A stretch of 64,000 nucleotides of DNA from Microbacterium sufflavum (GTDB taxonomy: Bacteria > Actinomycetota > Actinomycetes > Actinomycetales > Microbacteriaceae): positions 1,550,001-1,614,000 of the forward strand of contig NZ_CP078076.1 of NCBI RefSeq assembly GCF_023101165.1. The letters run 5' to 3'. This document shows positions 47,758 through 57,200 of the stretch, piece by piece (position 1 is the stretch's first letter; the number at the start of each line of letters is the position of its first letter). Below the pieces are notes generated by a model, which searched no databases, had not been told where the DNA came from, and saw only the letters and a program-made list of their open reading frames with translations. The translations under genes were made by a program, and so were the position numbers.

Positions 47758-49557
47758 TCAGGCGCGCAGGGCCTTCGTCAGCGTCGCCAGCAGCCCGCCG
47801 ACACCGCCGTTCGCGCGATGCCGGGTGAGACCCTCGCTCACCTCGGCGCCCGTGCGGGCCGACACGAACCACGGCGGCTTCGGGAGGATGGTCGCTCGTC
47901 CGCCACCGTTCAGGACCGGCAGGGAGCGGGGGAACGGGCGGAACGGGCCGCGCAGCACCGAGCGCTCGACATCGTCGAGCAGCAGCGCGTTGTGCACCAC
48001 GCCGATGCCGCTGCCCACGTCGTCGATCGTGCTGCCGGGGAACGCACCCCACGTGAGGGTCGGCGTGATGAAGCCGAACGCCGTCCAGCCGTTGATCGCG
48101 ATCGAGCCGTAGTGCAGCGCGGTGAGCGCCCGGTCGAACCCACTGCCGAGCGCCTTCTCGGTCGCCGGGTCGATCAGCAGATTGGCGCCGAGCGTGCCCT
48201 GCAGCTTCTCGTTGGCGTGCGCGACCGCCGCGTCCAGGAACGCCTGTCCCGTGCCCGGCAGGCTCACCACGCCCAGCACGGGGGCGAAGTACTCGGTGTT
48301 CTCCAGCGCCGTGGCGTCGTCGTCGCCGTCGACCTCGACGAGCAGGCGGTCGCCGAGCACGAGCGCGTCGGGGTAGGCGTCGGTGGCGGTCTGCATCCGC
48401 GACGCCGAACCCGGGTACCAGGTCGGGCGTTCCGGTGCGTTGGCGTACGCGCGGCGCAGGGCGGCACGGAACGCGTCGGCGCGGTCCCAGTCCGCGGACA
48501 GGATCACGACCTGACCGGCGATGCAGTTGTGCCCGCTGTTCTGCAGCCGCATGGTGGCGATGTGCTCGGCCTGATACGCGATGTCGGCATCGGTCCACGG
48601 GCCCGGCACCACGATGATGGGGGAGACGCCGCCGAGCTCGGCCGTGATGGGCTTCTTCAGCAGCGGGCGGTTCTCACGCCGCCGCCGCTTCGTCGCCGCG
48701 GCGCCCTCGCCCGAGGAGGGGCCCCACACGATCGTGTCGAAGGTCGCGGCCGATCCGGTGATGTGCACGTGCGCGATCCCGGGGTGCTGCGTGAGGTAGG
48801 CGCCCGCCGCCGGGCCGCCGCGCATGATCCGCAGGAAGCCGGGCTCGATCAGCGGGGCGAGCGCGCGCTTGTACACCGGCACCAGCGGGTCCTGCGTGGG
48901 ATTGACCTTGAGCAGGGCCGTGCGGTTGTGCGCCAGCAGCTCGTACAGCACGTCGAGCACCGGGATCGAGGTCACGTTGCCGGCGCCGAGCACGAGCCCC
49001 ACGCCGCCGGACCGCGCCGGCGTGCGCTGCGCCAGTCCCGCCCTGGCCCGCGCGGCGTTCGGCGTTGTACCCGGCCGCAGCCACACCTCGCCCGTGAAGC
49101 CCGACAGCAGGAAGCGGTCGATCCCCGTGAGCGGGAACGCGTGCACGCGAGCGCGGCCGCCCGGCGCGCGGTCGACCTTCACGCCGTCGAGCGGGTTGCG
49201 TCCATCGGCCAGGCGGGTCAGCGTGGCGATGGAGGCGTCGAGCGCGCCGAGCACGCTGTACGGACCGCTGAGCCACTCCTCGCCGCGCAGCGGGTGCCGG
49301 GCGTCGAGGCCCTTGGAGGCGGCGGCGGTGCGCGCCCAGTCCTCCGCGGTCGCGGCGACGCTCGTGCGCACCTGTCGCAGCAGCGTCGCGCGCTGGGCGA
49401 TCGTGAGCGCGGCCCACAGCTGCGTCCCGGTGTGCAGCTCCTCGATCGCGGTGTCGAACCGCTCCTGCTCGCCCTCGCCCAGCGGGGGAGAGGCGGGGGC
49501 CGTCGCGGCGGTGGCGTCGGAGTCGGAGTCGGGCGTTGTCGTGCGCGCAGGGGTCAT
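47758..49557 (-). CDS. Aldehyde dehydrogenase superfamily protein, long form
   Basis: 599 residues, about 100 longer than ordinary aldehyde dehydrogenases. A catalytic Cys345 lies in NSGHNCIAGQ. The coenzyme-binding part has LVLGAGNVTSIPVLDVLYEL and VHITGSAATFD. The usual catalytic glutamate region reads ITAELGGVSPIIVV. A basic insert (KRRRREN) occurs just before it. The C-terminal 70 residues add a segment with LPKPPWFVSARTG. Substrate is unclear; the unusual length and motifs place it in a divergent branch. It is the last gene of a six-gene minus-strand operon. Confidence 0.88.
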   Translation of the reverse strand: MTPARTTTPDSDSDATAATAPASPPLGEGEQERFDTAIEELHTGTQLWAALTIAQRATLLRQVRTSVAATAEDWARTAAASKGLDARHPLRGEEWLSGPYSVLGALDASIATLTRLADGRNPLDGVKVDRAPGGRARVHAFPLTGIDRFLLSGFTGEVWLRPGTTPNAARARAGLAQRTPARSGGVGLVLGAGNVTSIPVLDVLYELLAHNRTALLKVNPTQDPLVPVYKRALAPLIEPGFLRIMRGGPAAGAYLTQHPGIAHVHITGSAATFDTIVWGPSSGEGAAATKRRRRENRPLLKKPITAELGGVSPIIVVPGPWTDADIAYQAEHIATMRLQNSGHNCIAGQVVILSADWDRADAFRAALRRAYANAPERPTWYPGSASRMQTATDAYPDALVLGDRLLVEVDGDDDATALENTEYFAPVLGVVSLPGTGQAFLDAAVAHANEKLQGTLGANLLIDPATEKALGSGFDRALTALHYGSIAINGWTAFGFITPTLTWGAFPGSTIDDVGSGIGVVHNALLLDDVERSVLRGPFRPFPRSLPVLNGGGRATILPKPPWFVSARTGAEVSEGLTRHRANGGVGGLLATLTKALRA

Positions 49558-49583
49558 CGGCGTCTCCTTCGGACGGTCCCAGC

Positions 49584-50975
49584 TTAGGCGTCGGTGGTCT
49601 GCAGCGCCTCGATGTCCTCCCGGCGCAGCCGGTAGCGCCGGAGGGTCGCCAGGCTCGCGGCCATGAGTGCGGCGGGCAGCACGCTGAAGCTCAGCACGAT
49701 GCCGGTGATCGCGGCGGGCGGCTGCGCGACCGCCTCCCCGGCGACGGTCGAGACGTAGCCTGTCGCGGCCAGAGTGAGCGAGACGGCGGTGGCTCCGAGC
49801 GCGAAGCCCACCGTCTCGCCCGCGGTCCAGATGCCGGTGAACGTGCCGGCCTGTCCGGGTCGGCTCGACCGCTCGTCGTGCGAGATCACGTCGGGCAGCA
49901 TCGCCATCGGCAGCGACTGCAGGCCCGCGTACGCGATGCCGGCCACGGCGACCGCGGCGTACATCCACCCGCCGGGCGACCACACCGCGGCGACGAGGGA
50001 GAGCGCGGCCAGCAGGAACAGGCAGCTGGCGATCGCGAACGCCCGCTCCTTGCCGAGGCGCCGCGCGACCACCGTCCACGCGGGCGTCGCCAACAGTGCC
50101 GGGCCGACCAGGGCGACGAACACGAGAGTGACCGCGTCCTCCGAGCGCAGGACCCACGTCGCCACGTACTGGGCCCCGGCCAGCATCGTGCCGGTCGCGA
50201 GCGCCTGCAGCAGGAACGTGGCGAGCAGGGCGCGGAACGGCTGACTGCGGCGCAGCGCTCGGAACCCGGACAGGTACTGCTCCCGCCACGCCGACGATGC
50301 CTCCGGCTCCCGCGGCCGTGCGGGGTCGTCGCCGGTCGCGGCGGCGGTGCGCGAGGCGATGAGCATGCCGACGCCGATCGCGAGTCCCGCCGCGACGCCC
50401 ATCAGCAGATACCCGGCGACCGGGTCGGGCGCGGCCGTCCGGAGTGCGGGACCACCGGCACCGAACAGCAGGATCGCGGCCGTCAGCACCACCACGCGCC
50501 AGCCCAGCAGTCGCGTGCGCTCGTCGTAGCCGGACGTCAGCTCGGCGGGCAGCGCGACGTAGGGCACCTGGAACAGACTGAACGCGGTCGCCGTCGCGAG
50601 GAAGGCCAGGAGCACGCAGAGCGCTCCGGCCACGGGACCCCAGGCGGGCGGCACCGCGAAGGTGAGGGCGAAGAACACCGGGAGCGTGACGGCGCCGACC
50701 ACCATGAACCCGCGGCGAGAGCCGGTGCGGGCGAGTTGCCGGTCGGACGCGGCACCGATCAGCGGATCGATCAGCACGTCCCACACCTTCGCGAGCGTGA
50801 CGATCAGGCCGGCCGCGAGGGCGGCGACGCCGAGGTTGTCGGTGAGGAAGTAGGTCAGCACCAGGCCGGGAAGCGTCGCGTAGCCGCCGGTGCCGACGGA
50901 GCCCACGGCGTACAGCGCGATCGTGCGGGGGGACAGCCGGGCGGGGGCGCGGTCGGGTCGAGCCTCGGTGCTCAT
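49584..50975 (-). CDS. MFS transporter, glycoside-pentoside-hexuronide (GPH) type
   Basis: 463 residues with about twelve transmembrane helices. The N-terminal part has the GPH-like pattern YFLTDNLGV, DVLIDPLIGAASDR and FQVPYVALPAELTSGYDERTRL, known from melibiose- and glucuronide-type carriers. The mid loop (about 215-235) is charged. It may import or export a sugar-like or carboxylate compound. It is 27 bases upstream of the aldehyde dehydrogenase gene and 30 bases downstream of the glutaredoxin-like gene on the same strand. Confidence 0.88.
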   Translation of the reverse strand: MSTEARPDRAPARLSPRTIALYAVGSVGTGGYATLPGLVLTYFLTDNLGVAALAAGLIVTLAKVWDVLIDPLIGAASDRQLARTGSRRGFMVVGAVTLPVFFALTFAVPPAWGPVAGALCVLLAFLATATAFSLFQVPYVALPAELTSGYDERTRLLGWRVVVLTAAILLFGAGGPALRTAAPDPVAGYLLMGVAAGLAIGVGMLIASRTAAATGDDPARPREPEASSAWREQYLSGFRALRRSQPFRALLATFLLQALATGTMLAGAQYVATWVLRSEDAVTLVFVALVGPALLATPAWTVVARRLGKERAFAIASCLFLLAALSLVAAVWSPGGWMYAAVAVAGIAYAGLQSLPMAMLPDVISHDERSSRPGQAGTFTGIWTAGETVGFALGATAVSLTLAATGYVSTVAGEAVAQPPAAITGIVLSFSVLPAALMAASLATLRRYRLRREDIEALQTTDA

Positions 50976-51005
50976 CGCGCCAGTGTAGCGGCGCGATGGG
51001 GCCGG

Positions 51006-51269
51006 TCAGATGAGCGAGAGCTCGCGCAGCTTCGACTCCACGTCGGCGTTCGACGGCTCGACGTGGTGGGTCGAGTCGGGGTACACCACGACGGGGATGT
51101 TGGTGCGACCCGAGATGTCCTTCGCGATGTCCGCGGCGGCGGGGTCGGCGACCAGGTCGACGTACGTGTACGCGACGCCCAGCTCGTCGAGCTGCTTCTT
51201 GGTGCGGATGCAGTCGCGGCACCAGTCGGCGCCGAACATGGTGATGGTGTCGGAGACGGGTGAGGTCAT
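51006..51269 (-). CDS. Glutaredoxin/mycoredoxin-like protein
   Basis: 87 residues with a thioredoxin fold. The active site is W-C-R-D-C near residues 16-20 (FGADWCRDCIRTK), and the cis-proline motif is NIPVVVYPD. Mycoredoxin-1 and NrdH relatives usually carry CGYC or CVQC, so CRDC is a less common form; it is found in a subgroup of actinobacterial glutaredoxins. It probably reduces mixed disulfides with mycothiol or serves as an electron donor. TGGAGG precedes the ATG. It is co-directional with the hydrolase, which ends nine bases upstream. Confidence 0.88.
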   Translation of the reverse strand: MTSPVSDTITMFGADWCRDCIRTKKQLDELGVAYTYVDLVADPAAADIAKDISGRTNIPVVVYPDSTHHVEPSNADVESKLRELSLI

Positions 51270-51278
51270 GCCTCCAGC

Positions 51279-52178
51279 CTACGTCCGCGCCGCGGGGGTG
51301 GCGCCGAAGAAGGCGGCCAGCGCCGCGGCGAGGGGTGCCGGGGCCTCCTCCGCCATGTGGTGGCCGCTCTCGATGCCGTGCCCGCGCACGTCGTCGGCCC
51401 AGTCCCGCCAGATGCGGACCGGGTCACCGTAAAGGTCCTCCAGGTCGTCGCGTGTCGACCACAGCACGAGCGCGGGCATCCGCAGGCGGCGCCCCGCGGC
51501 GGCGTCCGCCTCCTCGTGCGCGCGGTCGATCGTGAGGCCGGCTCGGTAGTCCTCGAGCATCGCGCGCACGACGGACGGGTCGTGCACGGCGCGGACGAGT
51601 TCCGCATGATTCGCGGCGCCCATGGTCTCCGGATCCGCCTTGGGCGCGTACCACGCCTCCGGGTCGGCCCCGATCACGCGCTCGGGGATGTCGGGCTGCG
51701 CGAAGAAGAACCAGTGCCACCACCGTGTCGCGAAGCGGGCGTCGGCGCGCCGGAGGTGCTCCGTGAGCGGGAGGCAGTCCAGCAGCGCGACGCGTTCGAC
51801 CGCCTCCGGGGAGTCGAGGGCGAGACGCAGCGCGACGTAGCTGCCGCGGTCGTGCCCCGCGAGGTGGAAGCGCTCGTGGCCGAGGTGGCGTACGACGCCG
51901 CGGACGTCCTCCGCCACCGCCCGCTTCGAGTGGGCGGAGTGGTCGGGCGTGGGCGCGGGTCCGCGCGAGCGACCGTAACCGCGCAGGTCGGGGCAGATCA
52001 CGGTGAACCCCTGCTCGACCAGGAGCGGGGCCACGCGATGCCAGGTGGCGGAGGTCCGCGGGTGACCGTGCAGCAGGACGACGGGCGGCCCGGAGCCGCC
52101 GTGCCGCACGAAGACGTCGGAGGCGCCGGTGCGCACGACCTCCTCCGTGAACCCCGGGAACAGCTCGCCGTCCGTCAT
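51279..52178 (-). CDS. Haloacetate-dehalogenase-like alpha/beta hydrolase
   Basis: 299 residues. Nucleophile Asp110 and Arg111 lie in AGHDRGSY, the acid Asp134 in LLDCLP, and the general base His273 in SGHHMAEEAP. His155 and Trp156 sit in WWHWFFFAQPDIPER, the halide-site signature of fluoroacetate/haloacetate dehalogenases (numbering coincides with FAcD from memory). Two further FAcD residues differ: Arg114 is Tyr and the Tyr219 equivalent is Thr. So the protein belongs to this group, but haloacetate cleavage is not certain; an epoxide or other substrate is possible. Its ATG overlaps the stop of the cation transporter gene. Confidence 0.85.
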   Translation of the reverse strand: MTDGELFPGFTEEVVRTGASDVFVRHGGSGPPVVLLHGHPRTSATWHRVAPLLVEQGFTVICPDLRGYGRSRGPAPTPDHSAHSKRAVAEDVRGVVRHLGHERFHLAGHDRGSYVALRLALDSPEAVERVALLDCLPLTEHLRRADARFATRWWHWFFFAQPDIPERVIGADPEAWYAPKADPETMGAANHAELVRAVHDPSVVRAMLEDYRAGLTIDRAHEEADAAAGRRLRMPALVLWSTRDDLEDLYGDPVRIWRDWADDVRGHGIESGHHMAEEAPAPLAAALAAFFGATPAART

Positions 52179-53152
52179 CGCCCGGGGTCCGCCTCGTCCG
52201 GCAGCTTCTCCACCGGGGCGATCACGACGTCCTGCACCTTCCAGTCGAGATCGGTGATGCCGGCGGCCGCGGCGGACAGGTCGTGCGTGGTGACCTTGCT
52301 CCGGCGCGGCACGACGAAGGCCTCGATGTGGAACACCTGACCCTGATCGCGCATGCGCACGGCGGCTTCGGCGACCCACGGACGACTGCGCAGATACGAC
52401 ACGATGTCGCCCGCGAGCGGGTGCGGGTTCTTGCTGTCGTACGTGCGGGCGCGCTGGTCCATCAGATCCACGATCGCGGTCCTGGTGTTGCGGAAGCCGT
52501 CCCAGATGATGCCGAGCGAGATGAACAGGGCGGCAGCGCCGTCCAGCCACCAGATGCCGATGCCCACCCCCAGCACGCCGATGATCGAGGCTACCGTCGT
52601 CTGCCAGTCGGCCTTCGCCATGTCGGCGTCGGCGTAGAGCAGCTTGTTGTGCAGCACGGGTGCCAGCTTCGACTTCGCCGGTCCGTAGAAGAACACGGGT
52701 CCGACGATCACGACGACCATGACCGCGACCATCAGCCAGCCCAGCCAGATGGTCTGCCCGAACAGCTGCACCGTGCCGATGGTGGGGTGCTCGCCGGAGA
52801 TGAGACCCGTGACCGCCTCGGTCGCCAGGTTGAGGCCCACGGCGAGGAGGGCGACACCCGCGACGAGGTGACCGACACCCATCGCCCTGTGCAGCCCGTA
52901 CGGGTGCTTCCGCGTGGGGCGGCGGCGCACGAAGAGCAGCGCGGTGAGGAACGCCACCTGCGGGATGAGGGAGAGCATGTCCTCGATCCACGCGGTGCGC
53001 ATGGCCTGCGACTCGCCCACCACGAGGGCGATCACGGCGATCGTCACCGAGGTGTAGACGATCGTGAAGACCTCCCACCGCACCGCCTTCCGGATCGCGC
53101 GCTGCTGCTCGTCCGGGAGGGTCGTCCGTCCGAACTGCCCGGTCGTCGTCAT
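52175..53152 (-). CDS. Cation diffusion facilitator family transporter
   Basis: 325 residues. Five or six transmembrane helices in about 30-215 and a C-terminal ferredoxin-like cytoplasmic domain (about 225-310). The metal site of the family is seen in ADADMAKADWQTTVASIIG and in the first-half WIEDMLSLIPQ, with a HPYGLHRAMG loop between. Such proteins export zinc, iron, manganese or cobalt in exchange for protons; the Asp-rich rather than His-rich site leans to iron or manganese (inference). It overlaps both neighbours by four bases and so belongs firmly to this operon. Confidence 0.9.
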   Translation of the reverse strand: MTTTGQFGRTTLPDEQQRAIRKAVRWEVFTIVYTSVTIAVIALVVGESQAMRTAWIEDMLSLIPQVAFLTALLFVRRRPTRKHPYGLHRAMGVGHLVAGVALLAVGLNLATEAVTGLISGEHPTIGTVQLFGQTIWLGWLMVAVMVVVIVGPVFFYGPAKSKLAPVLHNKLLYADADMAKADWQTTVASIIGVLGVGIGIWWLDGAAALFISLGIIWDGFRNTRTAIVDLMDQRARTYDSKNPHPLAGDIVSYLRSRPWVAEAAVRMRDQGQVFHIEAFVVPRRSKVTTHDLSAAAAGITDLDWKVQDVVIAPVEKLPDEADPGR

Positions 53153-53652
53153 GGCGACCCCACCTTCCGGTCGAGGTACGACTCGAGCGCCGAGAGGAAG
53201 GCGTTCTCCCCGAGCGGCACGAGCATCACGAGCTCGCGGTCGCCGGCGCCGTCGATGCCGGGGTAGCCGCGCGTGACTCCGGCCTTGTCGATCCAGGGGG
53301 TATCCGGGGTGAGGGCGCCGGCGATGAGGTCGAGGTCGCCCTGCTCGAGCATGCGCACGAGGGTCTCCTCCGATGCGACGGTCCAGGTCGTCTCGGCGTC
53401 GAGGTGCGCCGCGAAGCCGTCGACGAGGTCGACGACGGGTCCTCGTGGTTCGTCGCCGGACAACTCGACGAGGTCTCCGTCGGGGGAGGTCCCGACGCGC
53501 AGCTCGCCGCCCGTCACGGCGTTCAACGTGCCGTCGGGGTCGCTGGGCACCGTGATCCCGCAGCCCGACAGCAGTGCCGCGATCAGCAGCCCGGCGACGG
53601 CCGCGGCGGTGCGCCCGGCGCGGGCGGGTCGATCCGAGGAACTCCTACTCAC
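53149..53652 (-). CDS. Lipoprotein resembling one lobe of a family-3 solute-binding protein
   Basis: 167 residues from the preferred GTG at 53652; an upstream TTG at 53691 would add 13 residues. Lipobox LSGC puts the lipid on Cys32. The mature part reads GGELRVGTSPDG, GPVVDLVDGFAAHL, TLVRMLEQGDLDLIAGALT and so on, which follows the first lobe of amino-acid-binding proteins of ABC importers but is only half their length. No permease or ATPase is near. It may be a truncated relative used as a sensor or partner of the CDF carrier, whose start it overlaps. Confidence 0.7.
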   Translation of the reverse strand: MSRSSSDRPARAGRTAAAVAGLLIAALLSGCGITVPSDPDGTLNAVTGGELRVGTSPDGDLVELSGDEPRGPVVDLVDGFAAHLDAETTWTVASEETLVRMLEQGDLDLIAGALTPDTPWIDKAGVTRGYPGIDGAGDRELVMLVPLGENAFLSALESYLDRKVGSP

Positions 53653-53730
53653 GGCGCTCAGCCTCGCGGGGTCCACGACGGCCGACAACACTGTTGACGA
53701 CGATGGCTGTGCACGCTAGCCCGGTGGGGT

Positions 53731-53762
53731 CACCATAGGTAAGGGTATCCTTACCTATGGTG
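53731..53762. promoter_or_regulatory. Double iron box (DtxR/IdeR-type operator)
   Basis: A dyad with perfect 14-bp arms (CACCATAGGTAAGG and its complement) around GTAT. It contains two overlapping 19-mers, 53735-53753 and 53740-53758, each agreeing with 16 of 19 positions of the IdeR/DtxR consensus TWAGGTWAGSCTWACCTWA and offset by five bases, as for paired-dimer binding. The dyad ends five bases before the ATG of the SIP-domain gene and so would block both transcription and the ribosome site region. Confidence 0.75.
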
Positions 53763-53767
53763 GTCTC

Positions 53768-54160
53768 ATGAGCAGCGCGTGCGAGCACCGGGACGACCCC
53801 GACTGGGACGACCTCGTGGGGGTGGTGCTCGTGGCCGGCGATGCGGCGGACGCGGGCGTCATCGCCGGGATCGCGGCGCGGCTGCCGGGGGACGCGCAGG
53901 GCGTCATCCTGCTGGAGGCCGCCGCCCATCTTCCGCGCCGGCACATCGATGCCCCCGCCGGTGTCTCCGTGCGCTGGCTCGTCCGCGACGAGGGGATCAG
54001 GGCTCACGCGCGCGGCGAGCGGTTGGCCCGTGCCGTGCATGCGTGGTGCGTCGAGTGGACCTGCACGGAGCCGCCCGAGCACTGGACGGTCTGGCTCGGT
54101 CCGCACACCCCGCCGCACGTGGCCCGGATGGCACGCAGCCTGCTCGGCGTCGCGAACTGA
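53768..54160 (+). CDS. Stand-alone siderophore-interacting-protein (SIP) domain protein
   Basis: 130 residues. It matches the NAD(P)H-binding half of siderophore-interacting ferric reductases: GVVLVAGDAADAGVIAGIAARLPG, then VILLEAA, SVRWLVRDEG, and WTVWLGPHTPPHVARMARSLLG in place of the usual W-x-A-G-E segment. The FAD-binding half is absent, so it cannot by itself be a flavin ferric reductase. It may work with another flavoprotein or be a regulator. The iron box directly before its ATG supports a role under iron limitation. It is divergent from the lipoprotein gene. Confidence 0.83.
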   Translation: MSSACEHRDDPDWDDLVGVVLVAGDAADAGVIAGIAARLPGDAQGVILLEAAAHLPRRHIDAPAGVSVRWLVRDEGIRAHARGERLARAVHAWCVEWTCTEPPEHWTVWLGPHTPPHVARMARSLLGVAN

Positions 54161-54166
54161 GCGGAC

Positions 54167-54205
54167 GAGGGCGCCCTCCCCGATCGGATCGGGAAGGACG
54201 CCCTC
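54167..54205. terminator. Bidirectional terminator between convergent genes
   Basis: GAGGGCG (54167-54173) pairs with CGCCCTC (54199-54205), with an inner self-complementary part CCCGATCGGATCGGG. It lies between the ends of the SIP-domain gene and the fibrinogen-like gene. Confidence 0.75.
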
Positions 54206-54216
54206 TGGTCTTGACC

Positions 54217-57200
54217 TCAGCCGCGCGGCATGGTCAGTCCGAGATCGAAGCTCAGGTCCGGGGAGAGATGGAAGTTGGCGTGCACGGATGCCGCGAGCAC
54301 GTTCTCTCCCTTCGCGAGGAGCTTCGCCGGAACGGTGAAGGTGACGCGGTGGGCCGCCGCGGTCGTCGCCCGGGGCGCCGCCGTGGCGTACGTCTCCACG
54401 GTGATCGCGCCGTCGGGAAGATTGCTCCGCCCGAGCTCGACCCCGTTCAGGTAGAGCACGACCCCGTCGTCCGCGACCACCGTGACCGAACCGTCGTGCA
54501 CCGCCGCCGGGTCGTCCACGGTGAAGGTGTGCCGGAACTGGGCGCTCAGCGGTGCGGAGTCACCGCCCGCGCCGAGGTCGGTGGTCGCGGAGGTCACGCC
54601 CCGGCCGAACAGCGCCTCACCCGTGCTCCAGTCCGAGTCGTCGAACCCGACGGCGTTCCAGTCGGCCGGGAGCGCCTCGGTCGAGGAGCGCCACGACCAG
54701 GTGGAGCCCTCGGCGACGGTCACCGCGTCGGCCGCCGGATCGGCGTCGGGAGCGGCGTCCTGATCGGGATCGGCCTTTTGGTCGCCGCCCGCGTCGGGAT
54801 CCGGAACAGGGTCGGGGGCCGTCGCGGTCGTCGTGGCGGTGACGGCGGTGACCGGTGAGGCTTCGCCGTCCGCGCCGAGCGCCGTCACACCGTACTCGTA
54901 CGCCGTCGAGGCCGCGAGGTCCGTCTCCGTGAATGCCGTCTCCGGCGCGGCGACCGTTCCGACCTGGTTCCCAGCCCGCGTGATCACATACGACGCGGCC
55001 GTGTTCGCGCTCGCCGGCGCCGTCCACGACAGTGTCGCCGAATCCGCGGTGGCGGTGGCCGTGAGGTCGGTCACGGGGCCCGGCGCGGTGGAGCGCCGTG
55101 CCGTGAAGGCGAGGTCGAAGCCGAGGTCCGGTGTCGCTCGGTAGTTGGCGTGGACCGACGCCGCGAGCACGTTGGTGCCGTCGACGAGGGCGCCCGCGGG
55201 TACCGAGAACACGGACCTCGCTCCCGACGCGGTCTTCTGCGAGACCACCGCGGTCGCCGTCGTGTTCTGCGTCGGGGTGCCGTCCGGCATCCGCACGCGC
55301 CCCAGCTCCTTCCCGTTCAGGTAGAGGATCACGCCGTCGTTCGCGATGACCGAGACGGTGCCGTCGACCACCGAGGCGGCGTCCTGCACCGCGAAGCTCT
55401 TCCGGAACTGCGCGCTCACCGGCTTCGTCGCGGCGTCGGACGGGTCGAGGTCGGTGGTGGCGCCGCTGATGCCGCGGCCGAACAGTGCCCGGCCGACCGT
55501 CCAGTCCGCGTCGTCGAAGTCGGCCTCCGACCAGGTCGACGGGAGCGGGTCCGTGGATGACCGCCACGACCACGTGTCGCCGTTGCCGATCAGGGTCAGC
55601 GCCGACGCCGGAGCGGGTTCGACCGTGAACGCGGCCGTGCTGGCCGACCGGTTGCCCACCGCGTCGCGCGCCCGCACGAACCAGTTCGTCGGCTCGGCGG
55701 TGACGGGTGCCGTATAGGTCGCGGCCGTGGTGGTCGCCACGACGCGGTTGCCGCGCAGCACCTCGTACACGAGCCCGCCACCGGCGTCCGTGGAGCCGCC
55801 CCACGTGAGCACCTGCTGATCCCCGCTCGCCGTGGGCGTCGCGGAGATCGGACCGGGTGTCGTCGGCGCGGTGCTGTCGCGGGGGGCGAAGCGGATGAAG
55901 CCGCCCGACCACTGGTTCACGCCACCCGCCCGCATCGAGTCGGTCAGGTCGCCGCCGACCCACAGCGTCCCGGTGCTGTCGAAGAACGAGCCCCACACGC
56001 CCTGCCCCGCACGCGAACGGACCACGGGAGACCAGTCGGGGATGTAGTGTCCGGTCGCCGCGTCCCAGGCTCCGGCGAGGTTGATCTTGTCGACCTCTGT
56101 CCAGGGTTCCGTGATCTCCCGCTTGAGGTACTTGTCCTGGTAGACCTCGTCGCCGCAGTGGCAGCCCGCGATGACCACCGACCCGTTGTCGTCGACGGTC
56201 TGCATGTCGCCGCCCTCGTGCGCGATCGAGCCGCCGACCAGCTGGAAAGTGGAGCGGTCGTAGGAGAACAGCGAGTGCTGCGAGCCGCCGAGATACACGC
56301 GGTCGCCGACCTCGGTCACCCCGTTCTGCCAGATGTAGCCCTGGTAGTCGCCGTTCGCGTCGATGGTCGCCTCGCTGAACGTCGGGACCCACAGCGGCGA
56401 CACCAGCGGAGCGCCGGCCTCGGTCTGCAGCGCGACGGCGCTCGGCGTCGACGTCGTCTGCTTCCGCGTGAAGTAGCCGGAGAAGTACGTCCGGTCACCG
56501 CGATCCGAGGCGTCCACCGCGATGGCCGTGCCGTTCAGGTTCGCGTTCCAGTTCGTGTCCGGGGTGCTGGTGGACAGGAGGATGCGACCACCGTTCCAGG
56601 CGCTCGCGCTCTTTCCCGAGCCCACGGCCGTGAGATGCGTCATGGCCCCGGCGACGTAGAGGTAGCCGTTCTTCACGTCCAGGTCGTGCACCGAGGGCAC
56701 GGCACCGACGGCGCGGCTCTGCACGGCCACCTGCGGCCCGGAGAGCCGGCCGGTCGCCGGGTCGAGGAACGCGAGGCCGACCTGAGGGGTGCCGTCGACC
56801 TGGGTGAACTGGCCGCCGATGGCCACGCGTCCGTCCGGCAGTGCGGCGATCGCCTTGACCTGTCCGTTGAGCTGCGGCCGGAACGTCGACACCCACTGTC
56901 CGCTGTTCACGTCGAAGCCCGCGAGGTACGGCTGCTCGACCCGTCCGGCGCCGTCTCGTGACTGCTGCACATACCGGAAGTTCCCTCCGGCGAACACGGT
57001 GTTCCCGACCTGGCCGAACTCCGCGACCTCGACGTTGAGCTCCCCGTCCTTGCCGTTGGCGAGGCCGGAGACACCCCACACGGTGCGCTGGGCGTTGCTG
57101 TCGGGGATCGAGCGCAGCGTCGAGGCGGCCGTGCCCGTGGCGGGCACGGTACCGAAGTCGAGATCGGCGAGCTTCAGCTGCGGCCGTACGAACATCTGCG

